A stretch of 40,096 nucleotides of DNA. It comes from Amycolatopsis sp. CA-128772 (GTDB lineage: Bacteria > Actinomycetota > Actinomycetes > Mycobacteriales > Pseudonocardiaceae). Position 1 is the first letter of the stretch. Every line of letters begins with the position of its first letter. A model generated the notes under the pieces. That model did no database searches, was not told the DNA's origin, and saw nothing but the letters and a program-made list of their open reading frames with translations. Both the position numbers and the translations under genes were made by a program. Below are positions 30,913-39,514 of this stretch, in pieces. The stretch is from assembly GCF_002904295.1 (NCBI RefSeq), contig NZ_PPHG01000054.1, positions 1 to 40,096 on the forward strand, read 5' to 3'.

Positions 30913-32015
30913 GGTCGTCCTCCCGGTGCGTTCTGCGAGCCCCGCACGTTCGTCGGGTCGCCCTTCGGCAGCGCACACCGCGCGGCCGTGTTCAGCGGGC
31001 GGACCGACGTGTCGAGGCCGTCGTGGTACGGCGTCGTGTACCCGGTGGTGCACGGCGGTGGGTCGAAGAAGGTCAGCGACAGTCCGATGTGGACGCCGTC
31101 CCGCCGCACGACCGCGCCGGCCGCGGCGACCGCTTCCGGTGCGGTGATCAGCAGCTGCCGGACCCCGTCCCGGCGAGCTTCCAAAACGTCCGCGGTGGTC
31201 AGCAGGTTCGCCAGCAGCACGCCCAGGTTCGGCCCGGCGTCGCGGATCAGCGCGCTCACCTCGTTCGCGGCCGCGGGCACCGCCGGGATGAGCGTGCGCA
31301 GGTCGCCGTCGGACTGCTTCAGCGTCGACGCCAGCAGTTTCGCGTTGGCGCCGAAGTCGCGGATCGCGCCCGCCTGCTGGACCTGGGTGTCGAGCACCGT
31401 GTGCGCGTCGGTGACGAACCGGGTCAGCGGGGCGACGTGCGCGCTCGCCGCCTGGACGAACTCGATGCCGCGGCCGATCAGCTGGTCCAGCGCCGGGCCG
31501 GCGTCCGAGGTCGCGTTGTACAGCTCATCGACGACCGTGCGCAGCGCCGGTTTGGGCACCGACGCGGCGAAGGTGTCCACTGTCGACAGGACGACGTCGA
31601 CCGGCAGCGGGATCTTCGTGTCCGCCTGGGTGATCACCGAGCCGTCGTGCAGCTTCGGCCCGCCGTCGGTGCGCGGCCGCAGGTCGACGTACTGCTCGCC
31701 GACGGCCGAGCGGTCCGCGACGACGGCCTCGGTGTCGGCCGGGACCGGCGCGGTACCGGAGTCGATCTCCAGGTCGGCTTCCATCCCGGCCGGGGTCAGC
31801 CGCAGCTGTCCGACGCGGCCGATCGGGACCCCGCGGTAGGTGACCTCGGCGCCTGCGAAGATGCCGCCACCGGTCGGGAACTGCGCCTTCACCGTGTAGC
31901 CGCGGTCGAAGAACACCTTGTCGAGCCCGGCGTAGGTGGCTCCGACGTAGGCGACGCCGACGACGGCGATGACGACGAAGATCGTCACCTGGACGCGCAC
32001 GAACCGGGTCAGCAT
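30909..32015 (-). CDS. mceF: Mce family protein, MceF position
   Basis: This is a 368-residue Mce protein with an N-terminal membrane anchor (VQVTIFVVIAVVGVAYVGAT) and the MlaD/MCE domain (about 40-115: YTVKAQFPTGGGIFAGAEVT, RGVPIGRVGQ, VGEQYVDLRP). A long helical region with SDGDLRTLIPAVPAAANEV follows, and the tail has the Cys pair and TTPYHDGLDTSV seen in other sixth-position Mce proteins. Six such proteins form the hexameric, lipid-conducting tube between the membrane and outer layers. It overlaps mceE by a single base (TGATG). Confidence 0.92.
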   Translation of the reverse strand: MLTRFVRVQVTIFVVIAVVGVAYVGATYAGLDKVFFDRGYTVKAQFPTGGGIFAGAEVTYRGVPIGRVGQLRLTPAGMEADLEIDSGTAPVPADTEAVVADRSAVGEQYVDLRPRTDGGPKLHDGSVITQADTKIPLPVDVVLSTVDTFAASVPKPALRTVVDELYNATSDAGPALDQLIGRGIEFVQAASAHVAPLTRFVTDAHTVLDTQVQQAGAIRDFGANAKLLASTLKQSDGDLRTLIPAVPAAANEVSALIRDAGPNLGVLLANLLTTADVLEARRDGVRQLLITAPEAVAAAGAVVRRDGVHIGLSLTFFDPPPCTTGYTTPYHDGLDTSVRPLNTAARCALPKGDPTNVRGSQNAPGGRP

Positions 32016-32986
32016 CAGTGGCCCGCCTCGAGGAACCCGTTGAGGTAGTCGCCGCGGATCGCGTCCAGGGCGGCGTCCGGGAACGGGAAGGTGAAGATCA
32101 TCTCCATCGCCTTCGGGAGCTTGTCGCCGGAGTCGGCCAGCCGCCGCAGCAGCGGCTCCAGCGCGCGCAGGTCGGCGACCAGGTCGTCCTTGCTGCGGTT
32201 GACCGTGTCGACGGCGACCGTGGTCAGGCCGTCCAGGGCCTTGAGCATCCCGACCAGCGCCTCGCGCTGCTGGTTCAGGACGCTGATGCCCGGGGTCAGG
32301 CCGTTGAGCGTGGTGGTGATCTGGCCGGTGTGCGCGTTGAGCGTCGCCGCGAGCTTGTTGACGCTCTCGACGGCCCGGGTGATTTCGTTCCGGTGCTCGT
32401 CGAGTCCCCGGACGAAGGTGTCCAGATCGGACAGCAGGCTGCGGGCCGCGGTCTCTTTTCCGCCGAGGGCGTCGTTGAGCTGGTGGCTGATGTTCTGGAC
32501 CTGCGCCACTCCGCCGCCGTTGAGCAGCAGGGACAACGCGCCGAAGACCTCCTCGATTTCGGGGCTCAGCGTGGACCGGTCGAGGGGGATGGCCGCGCCG
32601 TCGAGGAGCCGGCCGGACGGTGTCGCGTCGTCCGGCGGGGCCAGTTCGACGAACTTCTCGCCGAGGATGCTGGCCTGCCGCAGCCGGGCGACGGCGTTGC
32701 CGGGCAGGTCGACGTCGCCGTTGAGCAGCAGGTCCACGACAGCACTGTGGCCGTCCGGGGCCAGCTCGACCTTGACGACCTGGCCGACCGGGACGTCGTT
32801 GACCTTGACGCCGGACTGCGGCACGAGGTCGAGGACGTTGGTGAAGCTCGCGGTGACGTGGATCGGGTGGTCGCCGAGCGCGGCGCCGCCGGGCAGCGGG
32901 ATGTCGTAGACGCTCACGCCGCTGCCGCAGCCGGTGGTGACCAGCGCGAGGGTCACCACCGCGGCGAGTTTGGCCGGGGACTTCAT
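32015..32986 (-). CDS. mceE: Mce lipoprotein, MceE position
   Basis: The signal MKSPAKLAAVVTLALVTTGC carries a lipobox (VTTGC, Cys20), the mark of the fifth Mce protein (LprK-like). The MCE domain follows (HVTASFTNVLDLVPQSGVKV, VNDVPVGQV, LGEKFVELAP), then a helical region without the extended Pro-rich tail seen in mycobacteria; it ends in GDYLNGFLEAGH. The start ATG overlaps the mceD stop by 4 nt. The lipid anchor fixes one subunit of the hexamer in the membrane. Confidence 0.92.
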   Translation of the reverse strand: MKSPAKLAAVVTLALVTTGCGSGVSVYDIPLPGGAALGDHPIHVTASFTNVLDLVPQSGVKVNDVPVGQVVKVELAPDGHSAVVDLLLNGDVDLPGNAVARLRQASILGEKFVELAPPDDATPSGRLLDGAAIPLDRSTLSPEIEEVFGALSLLLNGGGVAQVQNISHQLNDALGGKETAARSLLSDLDTFVRGLDEHRNEITRAVESVNKLAATLNAHTGQITTTLNGLTPGISVLNQQREALVGMLKALDGLTTVAVDTVNRSKDDLVADLRALEPLLRRLADSGDKLPKAMEMIFTFPFPDAALDAIRGDYLNGFLEAGH

Positions 32987-33981
32987 TTCTGCTCCGGGAA
33001 CTCGAGGAGGTTGCCGCGGCCGTCGATGGTCCCGTTGGCGCGGTCGTAGGCGCCCAGGAGGTTCGTCAGCGCGTTCGGGGCCGCGGTGAGCGCCTCGGCG
33101 AGGGAGTCCTTCTGGTCCACCAGCACCTTCGTGACGCCGGCCAGCTTGTCCACATCGGACTGCACCTTGCCGCGGTTGTCCTTGATGAAGGTCTGCACGA
33201 CGCTCAGCGCCTGGGTCAGCTCGGTCAGCGCGCCGGAGAACTGGTCGCGCTGCTGCGCCAGGACCTCGCTCAGCGACGCGATCTGCGCAATGGCCTGCTT
33301 GACCTGCCCGTCGTTGGCGGCGAGCATCGCGGTGAACCTGCTGATGTTGTCGACCGAGCCGAACAGGTCGTCCTTGGAGTCGCTCGCGGCGCGGGCGAAC
33401 TCGCCGAGGTTCTCGATCGCCTGGCCGATGGTCTGCCCGGTGCCGTTCAGGTAGTCGGCCGACCGGGTCAGGACGTCGCTGACCGCGCCGTCCTTGTTGG
33501 CGCCGTTCGGCCCGAGCGCCGACATCAGCTGGTTGAGGCTGTGCAGGAGGTCGTCCACCTCGACCGGGGTCGCGGTGCGCTCACGCGGGATCGACGAGCC
33601 GTCGGCCAGCGTCGGACCACCGTGGTAGACGGGCGTGAGCTGCACGTACCGGTCGGCGACCAGGCTCGGCGTGATGACGACCGCCCCGGCGTCCGCGGGC
33701 AGCTGCACACCAGGCTTGAGCGTCAAGGTCACCTTGACGTCCGTGCCGTTCGGTTCCACTTCGGACACCGACCCGATGGCGACGCCGAGCACGCGCACGT
33801 CCGAGTTCGGGTAGATGCCGACGGCGGCGGTGAAGTACGCGTACAGGGTGCGCTGGGCGGGCGCGGTGACCACCGGCCACGCTGCCGACACCACGAGCGC
33901 GAGGACGACGCCGAGCGTGAGCGCCCGCAGTCTCGTCCGCCGCCGCGCCCGGGTGCCCAGGTCGATCAGCTGGTGCGCCAT
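32983..33981 (-). CDS. mceD: Mce family protein, MceD position
   Basis: The 332-residue protein has a basic N-terminus with a membrane helix (LGVVLALVVSAAWPVVT), an MCE domain (YFTAAVGIYPNSDVRVLGVA, IGSVSEV, VADRYVQLTPVY) and a long helical region with a regular alternation of leucines and charged residues (QIASLSEVLAQQRDQFSGAL). The ATG at 33981 overlaps the mceC stop by one base. The longer in-frame frame to 34065 is discarded because it lies inside mceC. Confidence 0.91.
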   Translation of the reverse strand: MAHQLIDLGTRARRRTRLRALTLGVVLALVVSAAWPVVTAPAQRTLYAYFTAAVGIYPNSDVRVLGVAIGSVSEVEPNGTDVKVTLTLKPGVQLPADAGAVVITPSLVADRYVQLTPVYHGGPTLADGSSIPRERTATPVEVDDLLHSLNQLMSALGPNGANKDGAVSDVLTRSADYLNGTGQTIGQAIENLGEFARAASDSKDDLFGSVDNISRFTAMLAANDGQVKQAIAQIASLSEVLAQQRDQFSGALTELTQALSVVQTFIKDNRGKVQSDVDKLAGVTKVLVDQKDSLAEALTAAPNALTNLLGAYDRANGTIDGRGNLLEFPEQK

Positions 33982-34976
33982 CAGCGTCCCCCGTTCTTGG
34001 GCGGCTGACAGCTGCCCGGTGTGGTGCCGGTCGGGATCAGCCCGCAGATGTAGGTGTCGATCCACCGGCCGTTGCCGACGGCGTTGCCGAGCAGCCGGTA
34101 GAACGGGCCGGCCAGGCGCAGGCTGTCCGCCAGCTTCCCCTGGTTCCGCTGCAGCACGGTCGCCACGCGGTCGAGCTGGTCGAGCGCCGGGCCGAGGGTC
34201 TGCTGGTTGTCGGCGACCAGCCCGCGCAGCTGGATCGAGAGGTTCTTGATGCCGGTGAACAGCTCAGCGATGGCGTCCTTACGCGCGTTGAGCTCGGTGA
34301 GCAGGGTGTTGCCGTCGCGGATCAGCGCCTGGATCTGGTCGGACCGCTGACCGAGCGTCTTCGAGACCTGGTGGGTGTTCTGGAACAGCTTGACCAGCTC
34401 GTCGTCGCGGGACGCCAGGGTCTGCGACAGCGCGGCGATCCCGTTGAACGCCGTCTTGACGTCGCTGGGTGCCGACGCGCCGAGGGTGTCGGACAGGACG
34501 CGGAACGCCTGCGCGAGCTGGTCGGTGTCGATGGCGCCGACCGTGCTCGCCAGGTCGTTGAAGACCGCGGTGACGTCGTAGGGCGAACTGGTGCGCTCGG
34601 CCGGGATCGGCTGATCCGGGTTCAGCTCGCCGTTGCCGACCGGGTCGAGCACGAGGTTCTTCTGGCCCAGCAACGTCTTGATCTTGATGGCCGCGGTGGT
34701 CCGGTTGCCCACCCACGTGTCGCGGACGCGGAACAGGACCTCGACGTGGTCGCCGGCCAGCCGCACGTCGGTGACCTCGCCGACCTTCACCCCCGCGACG
34801 CGGACCTCGTCGTCCGGCTTGAGGCCGGCGGCTTCGCGGAATTCGGCCCGGTAGGTGGTGCCGCCGCCGATGAACGGCAGGTCGTCCGAGAAGAACGTGG
34901 CGCTGCCGATCAGCGCCATGACCAGCGCGGTCACCGCGCCGACGGCGATCGGGTTGCGGCTGCGGAAGGGTTTCAC
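33981..34976 (-). CDS. mceC: Mce family protein, MceC position
   Basis: This 331-residue protein has one membrane helix (AVGAVTALVMALIGSATFF), an MCE domain (YRAEFREAAGLKPDDEVRVA, GVKVGEVTDV, LLGQKNLVLDP), a helical stretch, and a C-terminal Cys pair (TYICGLIPTGTTPGSC). GTG 34976 overlaps the mceB stop (GTGA). The disulfide-capable C-terminus is also seen in the mceB product (YLCSVRTD...ARC), which is consistent with neighbouring subunits having similar capped tips. Confidence 0.92.
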   Translation of the reverse strand: MKPFRSRNPIAVGAVTALVMALIGSATFFSDDLPFIGGGTTYRAEFREAAGLKPDDEVRVAGVKVGEVTDVRLAGDHVEVLFRVRDTWVGNRTTAAIKIKTLLGQKNLVLDPVGNGELNPDQPIPAERTSSPYDVTAVFNDLASTVGAIDTDQLAQAFRVLSDTLGASAPSDVKTAFNGIAALSQTLASRDDELVKLFQNTHQVSKTLGQRSDQIQALIRDGNTLLTELNARKDAIAELFTGIKNLSIQLRGLVADNQQTLGPALDQLDRVATVLQRNQGKLADSLRLAGPFYRLLGNAVGNGRWIDTYICGLIPTGTTPGSCQPPKNGGR

Positions 34977-35989
34977 CGGCACCTCGCGGCCGTGACGGGG
35001 ATGCCCGGCGGCGGGCCGCCGGGCGCGGGTTTCGCGTCGGTCCGCACCGAGCACAGGTAGAAGTTCGCCCACGAGCCGTAGGAGAACAGCGTGCCGATCC
35101 GGTCGAGCTTCTTCGGCAGGTTGTCGAGGAACTGCTGGAACACCGGGGTGTTGTCGGCCAGGTTCTTCGACAGGTCGCCGAGCGCGGTGATGCTGTCCTT
35201 GAGCGGCCGCCGGCCCTGTTCGAGCAGCCCGGCGGTCGCGGTGGTCAGTTCGCCGAGGCCGCCGATGGCCTGCCCGATCGGCTTCGCGTCCGCGGCCAGG
35301 CCGGTCACCAGCTGGGCGGTGGTGTCGACGAGCGTGTCGAACTGGTCGCCCTGGGAATTCAGCGTGTCGAGCACGGTGTTGAGGTTGCCGATCACCTGGC
35401 CGATGACGGCGTCCTTGCCGGCCAGGGTCGAGGTGAGCGACGCGGTGTGCCTCAGCAGGCTGTCGATCGTGCTGCCCTCCCCCTGGAGCACCTGGATGAT
35501 CTCGAACGACAGCTGGTTGACGTCGTTCGGCGACAGCGCCTGGAACAGCGGCTTGAAGCCGTTGAACAACGCGGTGAGGTCGAGCGCGGGGGTGGTCCGT
35601 TCGAGCGGGATTTCCGCGCCTTCGGCCAGTGTCGGCGAGGTGTCCGTCGCTCCGGGGTCGATCGAGAGGTACCGCTGGCCGACCAGGTTGCGGTAGCGGA
35701 TGGTGACCGAGGCCGACGCGGTGAGCCGGTGCGTGCGGCCGACCGAGAACCCGACGTCGGCGAGGCGGTGCTCGACGACCCGCACGGAGTCGACCTGGCC
35801 GATCCGGACGCCGGCCATCCGGACCTCGTCACCGGGGTTGACCGAGGTCGCGTCGGTGAACCGGGCGGTGTAGCCGATGGTCGCGCCGACGTTCGAGTTG
35901 GCGATCGTGACGGCGAGCACGACGGTGGCGGCCGCGGTGACCAGGAAGAAAATCAGGCCCTTGACCGCGGGCCCCACGACACTCCTCAT
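34973..35989 (-). CDS. mceB: Mce family protein, MceB position
   Basis: The 338-residue protein begins with a membrane helix (GLIFFLVTAAATVVLAVTIA), followed by an MCE domain (YTARFTDATSVNPGDEVRMA, GVRIGQVDSV, LVGQRYLSIDPG) and a long helical body. Its C-terminus, WANFYLCSVRTDAKP ... ARCR, is typical of second-position Mce proteins. The start overlaps the mceA stop as ATGA. It is one of six subunits of the lipid-import tube. Confidence 0.93.
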   Translation of the reverse strand: MRSVVGPAVKGLIFFLVTAAATVVLAVTIANSNVGATIGYTARFTDATSVNPGDEVRMAGVRIGQVDSVRVVEHRLADVGFSVGRTHRLTASASVTIRYRNLVGQRYLSIDPGATDTSPTLAEGAEIPLERTTPALDLTALFNGFKPLFQALSPNDVNQLSFEIIQVLQGEGSTIDSLLRHTASLTSTLAGKDAVIGQVIGNLNTVLDTLNSQGDQFDTLVDTTAQLVTGLAADAKPIGQAIGGLGELTTATAGLLEQGRRPLKDSITALGDLSKNLADNTPVFQQFLDNLPKKLDRIGTLFSYGSWANFYLCSVRTDAKPAPGGPPPGIPVTAARCR

Positions 35990-37176
35990 CGGACGGTCAC
36001 CTCCGTGCCACGCAGCGCCGGTCCGATGAGGACACTGCTCCAGTCCGGTACCTCACCCAGCGCCGGCCGCAGGAGCTCGGCGACGAGCCGGCGCTCACCC
36101 GGCGAGTTCGCGGGCCCCAGGTCACCATCGGCCGCGGCCGCGGCCCCGCCGCCGTAGCACTTCGGGCCGCCGGTGGCGTCGAACCGCGGGGTGTCGCGGC
36201 CGGGCACGTACTTGTCCCGCGGATCCTGCACGGTGAGCGTCACGTGCAGGCCCGGTTCGTTCGTGCCCTTCCCGAGGGCCTTCTCCATCAGCGGCTTCAG
36301 CCGGTTGACCGCATCGAACAGGCAGGGGAACTCCGGCGAGTACCGCGACAGCAGCTCCAGCGTGGGGCGGCTCGCGGCGGAGACGCCGATCAGGTTGTCC
36401 TTGTTCTTCCGCAGGAACTCGTTCAGGTGGCCGGTGGCACCGGTGACGCTCGAATAGAGGCTGTCGAGGTCGGCGCGGGTGTCCACGATGGTCTTCGCGG
36501 TGGTCGACAGGTCGGACAGCGCCTGCAGGATGTCCGGCGCGGCACCGGTGTAGACGTCGGCCGCGTTCGCCAGCCCGGTGACGTCCGCCTTGAACTGCGG
36601 CATCAGCGGGTTCACCCGGGCCAGCAGGTCCTGCAGCTGGACGACGCTGTCGCCGAGCGGCTTCCCGCGGTTGTCGAGGGCTTGGGAGATCGCGCCGAGC
36701 GAGCTGTTCAGCTTCTGCGGCTGGACCGCGCGCAGCAGCGGCAGCAGGTCGCCGAGGACGCGTTCCAGCTCGATCGCGTTGGTCGAGTGGTCCTGGCCGA
36801 TGACGTCCCCGCCCCGGAGGATCCCCCGGGGCGCGTCCGGCAGCACGAGGTTGACGTACCGCTCGCCGAACACCGTTTTCGGCAGCAGCCGCGCGGACAC
36901 GTTCCCGGGCAGCAGGCCGATCTTCGCCGGGTCGAGGGCGAGGTCGATTTCGGCGCCGGTGCGCGTGCTGCGCACCGCCCGGACCTCGCCGAACGGGACG
37001 CCCTTGACCTTGACCTCGGCGGTCGGCGCGAGCTGGTTGCCGACGCGGTCCGCCCGCAGCGTCACCAGCTCCGAGTCGTCGAAGTCCTTGTCGTAGATGG
37101 CCACCGCGAGCCAGCCGAGCAGGACGAGCACGCCGAGGAAGGCGACCCCGGCGAGCTGCGTGCGGAACCGGCTCAT
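35986..37176 (-). CDS. mceA: Mce family protein, MceA position
   Basis: The 396-residue product has an N-terminal membrane helix (LAGVAFLGVLVLLGWLAVAI), an MCE domain (VTLRADRVGNQLAPTAEVKV, GVPFGEVRAV, VFGERYVNLVLP), a helical region and a C-terminal extension with KCYGGGAAAAADGDLGPANS. It is the first of the six mce genes and directly follows the two permeases. ATG 37176 is fixed by the ATGA overlap with yrbEB; the longer in-frame extension runs inside yrbEB and is not used. The C-terminal LVAELLRPALGEVPDWSSVL tail resembles those of first-position Mce proteins. Confidence 0.93.
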   Translation of the reverse strand: MSRFRTQLAGVAFLGVLVLLGWLAVAIYDKDFDDSELVTLRADRVGNQLAPTAEVKVKGVPFGEVRAVRSTRTGAEIDLALDPAKIGLLPGNVSARLLPKTVFGERYVNLVLPDAPRGILRGGDVIGQDHSTNAIELERVLGDLLPLLRAVQPQKLNSSLGAISQALDNRGKPLGDSVVQLQDLLARVNPLMPQFKADVTGLANAADVYTGAAPDILQALSDLSTTAKTIVDTRADLDSLYSSVTGATGHLNEFLRKNKDNLIGVSAASRPTLELLSRYSPEFPCLFDAVNRLKPLMEKALGKGTNEPGLHVTLTVQDPRDKYVPGRDTPRFDATGGPKCYGGGAAAAADGDLGPANSPGERRLVAELLRPALGEVPDWSSVLIGPALRGTEVTVR

Positions 37177-37988
37177 CCGGACACCTTCACCGTGGTCGTC
37201 GCGCCCCAGATGGCCAGGGACAGGAACAGGTCGAGCACGCTGATCAGCACGATCGACGTCCGCACGGCCCGGCCCACCGCAACGCCGACACCCGCCGGGC
37301 CGCCACTGGCGCGGTAGCCGTAGAAGCAGTGCGTCAGGATCACGCCGACACTGAAGACGAGCACCTTGCCGAACGACCACAGCACGTCGCCGGGCGGCAG
37401 GAACAGCGTGAAGTAGTGGTCGTAGGTGCCGCCGGACTGTCCGAAGAAGACGACGGTGGTCAGGCGCGAACCGAGGTAGGAGATCAGCAGCCCGACGACG
37501 TACAGCGGGATGATGGCGACGAACCCGGCGACGATCCGGGTGGTGACCAGGTACGGCATGCTCCGCACGGCCATCACCTCGAGGGCGTCGATCTCCTCGG
37601 AGATCCGCATCGCGCCCAGCTGCGCGGTGAACCCGCTGCCCACAGTGGACGACAGCGCGAGCCCGGCGACGAGCGGGGCGATCTCGCGCGTGTTGAAGTA
37701 CGCCGTCAGGAAGCCGGTCATCGCCGAGATGTTGATCTGGTTGAGCGCGCTGAACCCCTGCAGGCCCACCGTGACGCCGGTGAACACGCACAGGCCGACC
37801 ATCACGCCGATCGTGCCGCCGATCACCGCGAGGGCGCCGCTGCCGAACGTCACTTCGGCCAGCAGCCGCACCACTTCGCGGAAGTAGCGGGTGACGGCGA
37901 GGGGGACGGCGGCGAGCGCGCGCACGTAGAACAGCAGCTGGTCGCCGAGGTCGAACAGCCGCTCGCCGGGTTTGCCGAGGAGGGTCAC
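37173..37988 (-). CDS. yrbEB: YrbE/MlaE-family permease of the Mce transporter (B)
   Basis: A 271-residue integral membrane protein with five to six helices. The cytoplasmic coupling segment LGAMRISEEIDALEVMAVRS matches the EQ-loop-like region that contacts the MceG/MlaF ATPase, and the preceding SSTVGSGFTAQ is a family block. GTG 37988 starts directly after the yrbEA stop codon with no gap. With yrbEA it forms the inner-membrane channel under the Mce tube. The ATPase gene is not in this window. Confidence 0.94.
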   Translation of the reverse strand: MTLLGKPGERLFDLGDQLLFYVRALAAVPLAVTRYFREVVRLLAEVTFGSGALAVIGGTIGVMVGLCVFTGVTVGLQGFSALNQINISAMTGFLTAYFNTREIAPLVAGLALSSTVGSGFTAQLGAMRISEEIDALEVMAVRSMPYLVTTRIVAGFVAIIPLYVVGLLISYLGSRLTTVVFFGQSGGTYDHYFTLFLPPGDVLWSFGKVLVFSVGVILTHCFYGYRASGGPAGVGVAVGRAVRTSIVLISVLDLFLSLAIWGATTTVKVSG

Positions 37989-38783
37989 TCAGGTTCCCTT
38001 CGCGGGGACGAGCTGCAGGTACAGCGCGGTGAGCACGGTGTTGACGAAGAACAGCAGCAGGAACGTGATGACGACGGACTGGTTGACGACGTCACCGACG
38101 CCCTTGGGGCCGCCCTTGGGGTTCAGGCCGCGGTAGGCCGCGACGACCCCGGCCAGGTAGCCGAAGATGACGGCCTTGAGCGAGCTGACGACGAGGTCGG
38201 GCAGCTGCGCGAGGGCGTTGAAGCTGGCCAGGTAAGCGCCGGGGGTGCCGCCCTGGACGATCACGTTGAAGAAGTAGCCGCCGAGCACGCCGACCACGCT
38301 GACCAGGCCGTTCAGCAGCACGGACACGCCGACGGCGGCCTGCACGCGCGGCACGACCAGCCGGTGGATCGGCGAGACGCCGAGCACCTCCATCGCGGCG
38401 ATCTCCTCGCGGATGCTGCGCGCGCCGAGGTCCGCGCAGATCGCGCTGCCGCCCGCGCCGGCGATGATCAGCGTCGTCACGATCGGGCTGGCCTGCTGCA
38501 CGACGGCCAGCACGCTGGCGGCGCCGTTGAACTGCTGGGCGCCGATCTGGCTGGTCAGCGAGCCGAGCTGCAGCGAAATGACCGCGCCGAACGGGATGGA
38601 GACCAGGATCGCCGGCGCGATCGACACGCTGGCGATGAACCAGAACTGCTGGACGAACTCGCGGACCTGGTACGGCCGGCGCAGCATGGCGACGACGACG
38701 TCGAGGCCCATCGCGCACATCCGGCCGAACTCGCGCAGGCCGTTCGCGGCCTTCTGCGGCGCCTCGCCGAGGAAGGTCGTCAT
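37989..38783 (-). CDS. yrbEA: YrbE/MlaE-family permease of the Mce transporter (A)
   Basis: The 264-residue permease has the family blocks IPFGAVISLQLGSLTSQIGA, AGAGGSAICADLGARSIREE (coupling segment) and a C-terminal FLLLFFVNTVLTALYLQL helix. ATG 38783 overlaps the stop codon of the secreted-protein gene upstream (ATGA), so that gene belongs to the same operon and is translated with the transporter. The longer frame to 38894 lies within the upstream gene and is rejected. Confidence 0.94.
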   Translation of the reverse strand: MTTFLGEAPQKAANGLREFGRMCAMGLDVVVAMLRRPYQVREFVQQFWFIASVSIAPAILVSIPFGAVISLQLGSLTSQIGAQQFNGAASVLAVVQQASPIVTTLIIAGAGGSAICADLGARSIREEIAAMEVLGVSPIHRLVVPRVQAAVGVSVLLNGLVSVVGVLGGYFFNVIVQGGTPGAYLASFNALAQLPDLVVSSLKAVIFGYLAGVVAAYRGLNPKGGPKGVGDVVNQSVVITFLLLFFVNTVLTALYLQLVPAKGT

Positions 38784-39514
38784 GACTTGCACCCGGAGCT
38801 GAAGCAGCGCAGCTGGAGGTTCGAGACGAACGTGTTGCCGGGTCCGGAAACCAGGCCGGTGAGCAGGCGGCTCAGGTCTTCGTGCCCGACGCACCCGGCG
38901 AACGGGGGGGTGGTGAAGGTCGACGTCACCTTCACCGGCGGGGCGGGCAGCGAAATCGGCACGAGCGCCTTGATGGTGACCGCCGCCGGCTGGGCCGTCC
39001 GGCAGTCCGCGCCGACGTCGAGAGCGCGTCCGTCCACTTTGACGTCGGACAGCTTGATGAACACCTTGGCGGTCACGTCCGTGTCGGCGCAGATGTTCGT
39101 CTGCGTGGCCTTGCAGTCCTTGTCCTTGCCCGTGTGGACGGTCGCCGTGCCCGCGGCGTCGCCGTCCGGGACGATCTCGACCCGGCCGGTGGTGGCCATG
39201 AACCGGAACGCGACGAAGTAGCCGTTCGCGGGCGGGATGGCCAGCTTCCCGGTGAGGGGCACGGTATTCGTGAGGCCGCCCAGGAAGCCGTCGAAGGTGC
39301 CCGGCGGGAAGGCGATGTCCGAGCCCAGCTTGGCCACGTGGCTCGTGGTCGGCTGCCGGGCGTCGCCGAGGGTGAACCCGAACGGGATCTGGGTGGCCTG
39401 CGCCTGCACCACCGGGGCGTTCCCGCCCGGCGCGGCTTCCGCGGCGCCGAGCGAGAACGCGGCCGCTGCCAGCACGAGCGGCAGCGAAAAACGGGTCAGC
39501 GTCATCGAGTTCAC
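38780..39514 (-). CDS. Secreted protein of the mce operon, related to DUF6801-like proteins
   Basis: A signal peptide (FSLPLVLAAAAFSLGAAEAA) is followed by about 215 residues of beta-rich sequence with several Cys (DKDCKATQTNICADTD, GADC, FAGC, RCFSSGC). The C-terminal part, TFTTPPFAGCVGHEDLSRLL...SGPGNTFVSNLQL, matches the Cys-Gly...Gly-Asn signature shared by the proteins at 14109, 15241 and 39511. The middle region is unlike those proteins. GTG 39514 overlaps the upstream stop (GTGA); ATG 39505 is an alternative three codons in. It is coupled by ATGA to yrbEA. A role as an extracytoplasmic partner of the Mce lipid importer is inference from this coupling. Confidence 0.78.
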   Translation of the reverse strand: MNSMTLTRFSLPLVLAAAAFSLGAAEAAPGGNAPVVQAQATQIPFGFTLGDARQPTTSHVAKLGSDIAFPPGTFDGFLGGLTNTVPLTGKLAIPPANGYFVAFRFMATTGRVEIVPDGDAAGTATVHTGKDKDCKATQTNICADTDVTAKVFIKLSDVKVDGRALDVGADCRTAQPAAVTIKALVPISLPAPPVKVTSTFTTPPFAGCVGHEDLSRLLTGLVSGPGNTFVSNLQLRCFSSGCKS

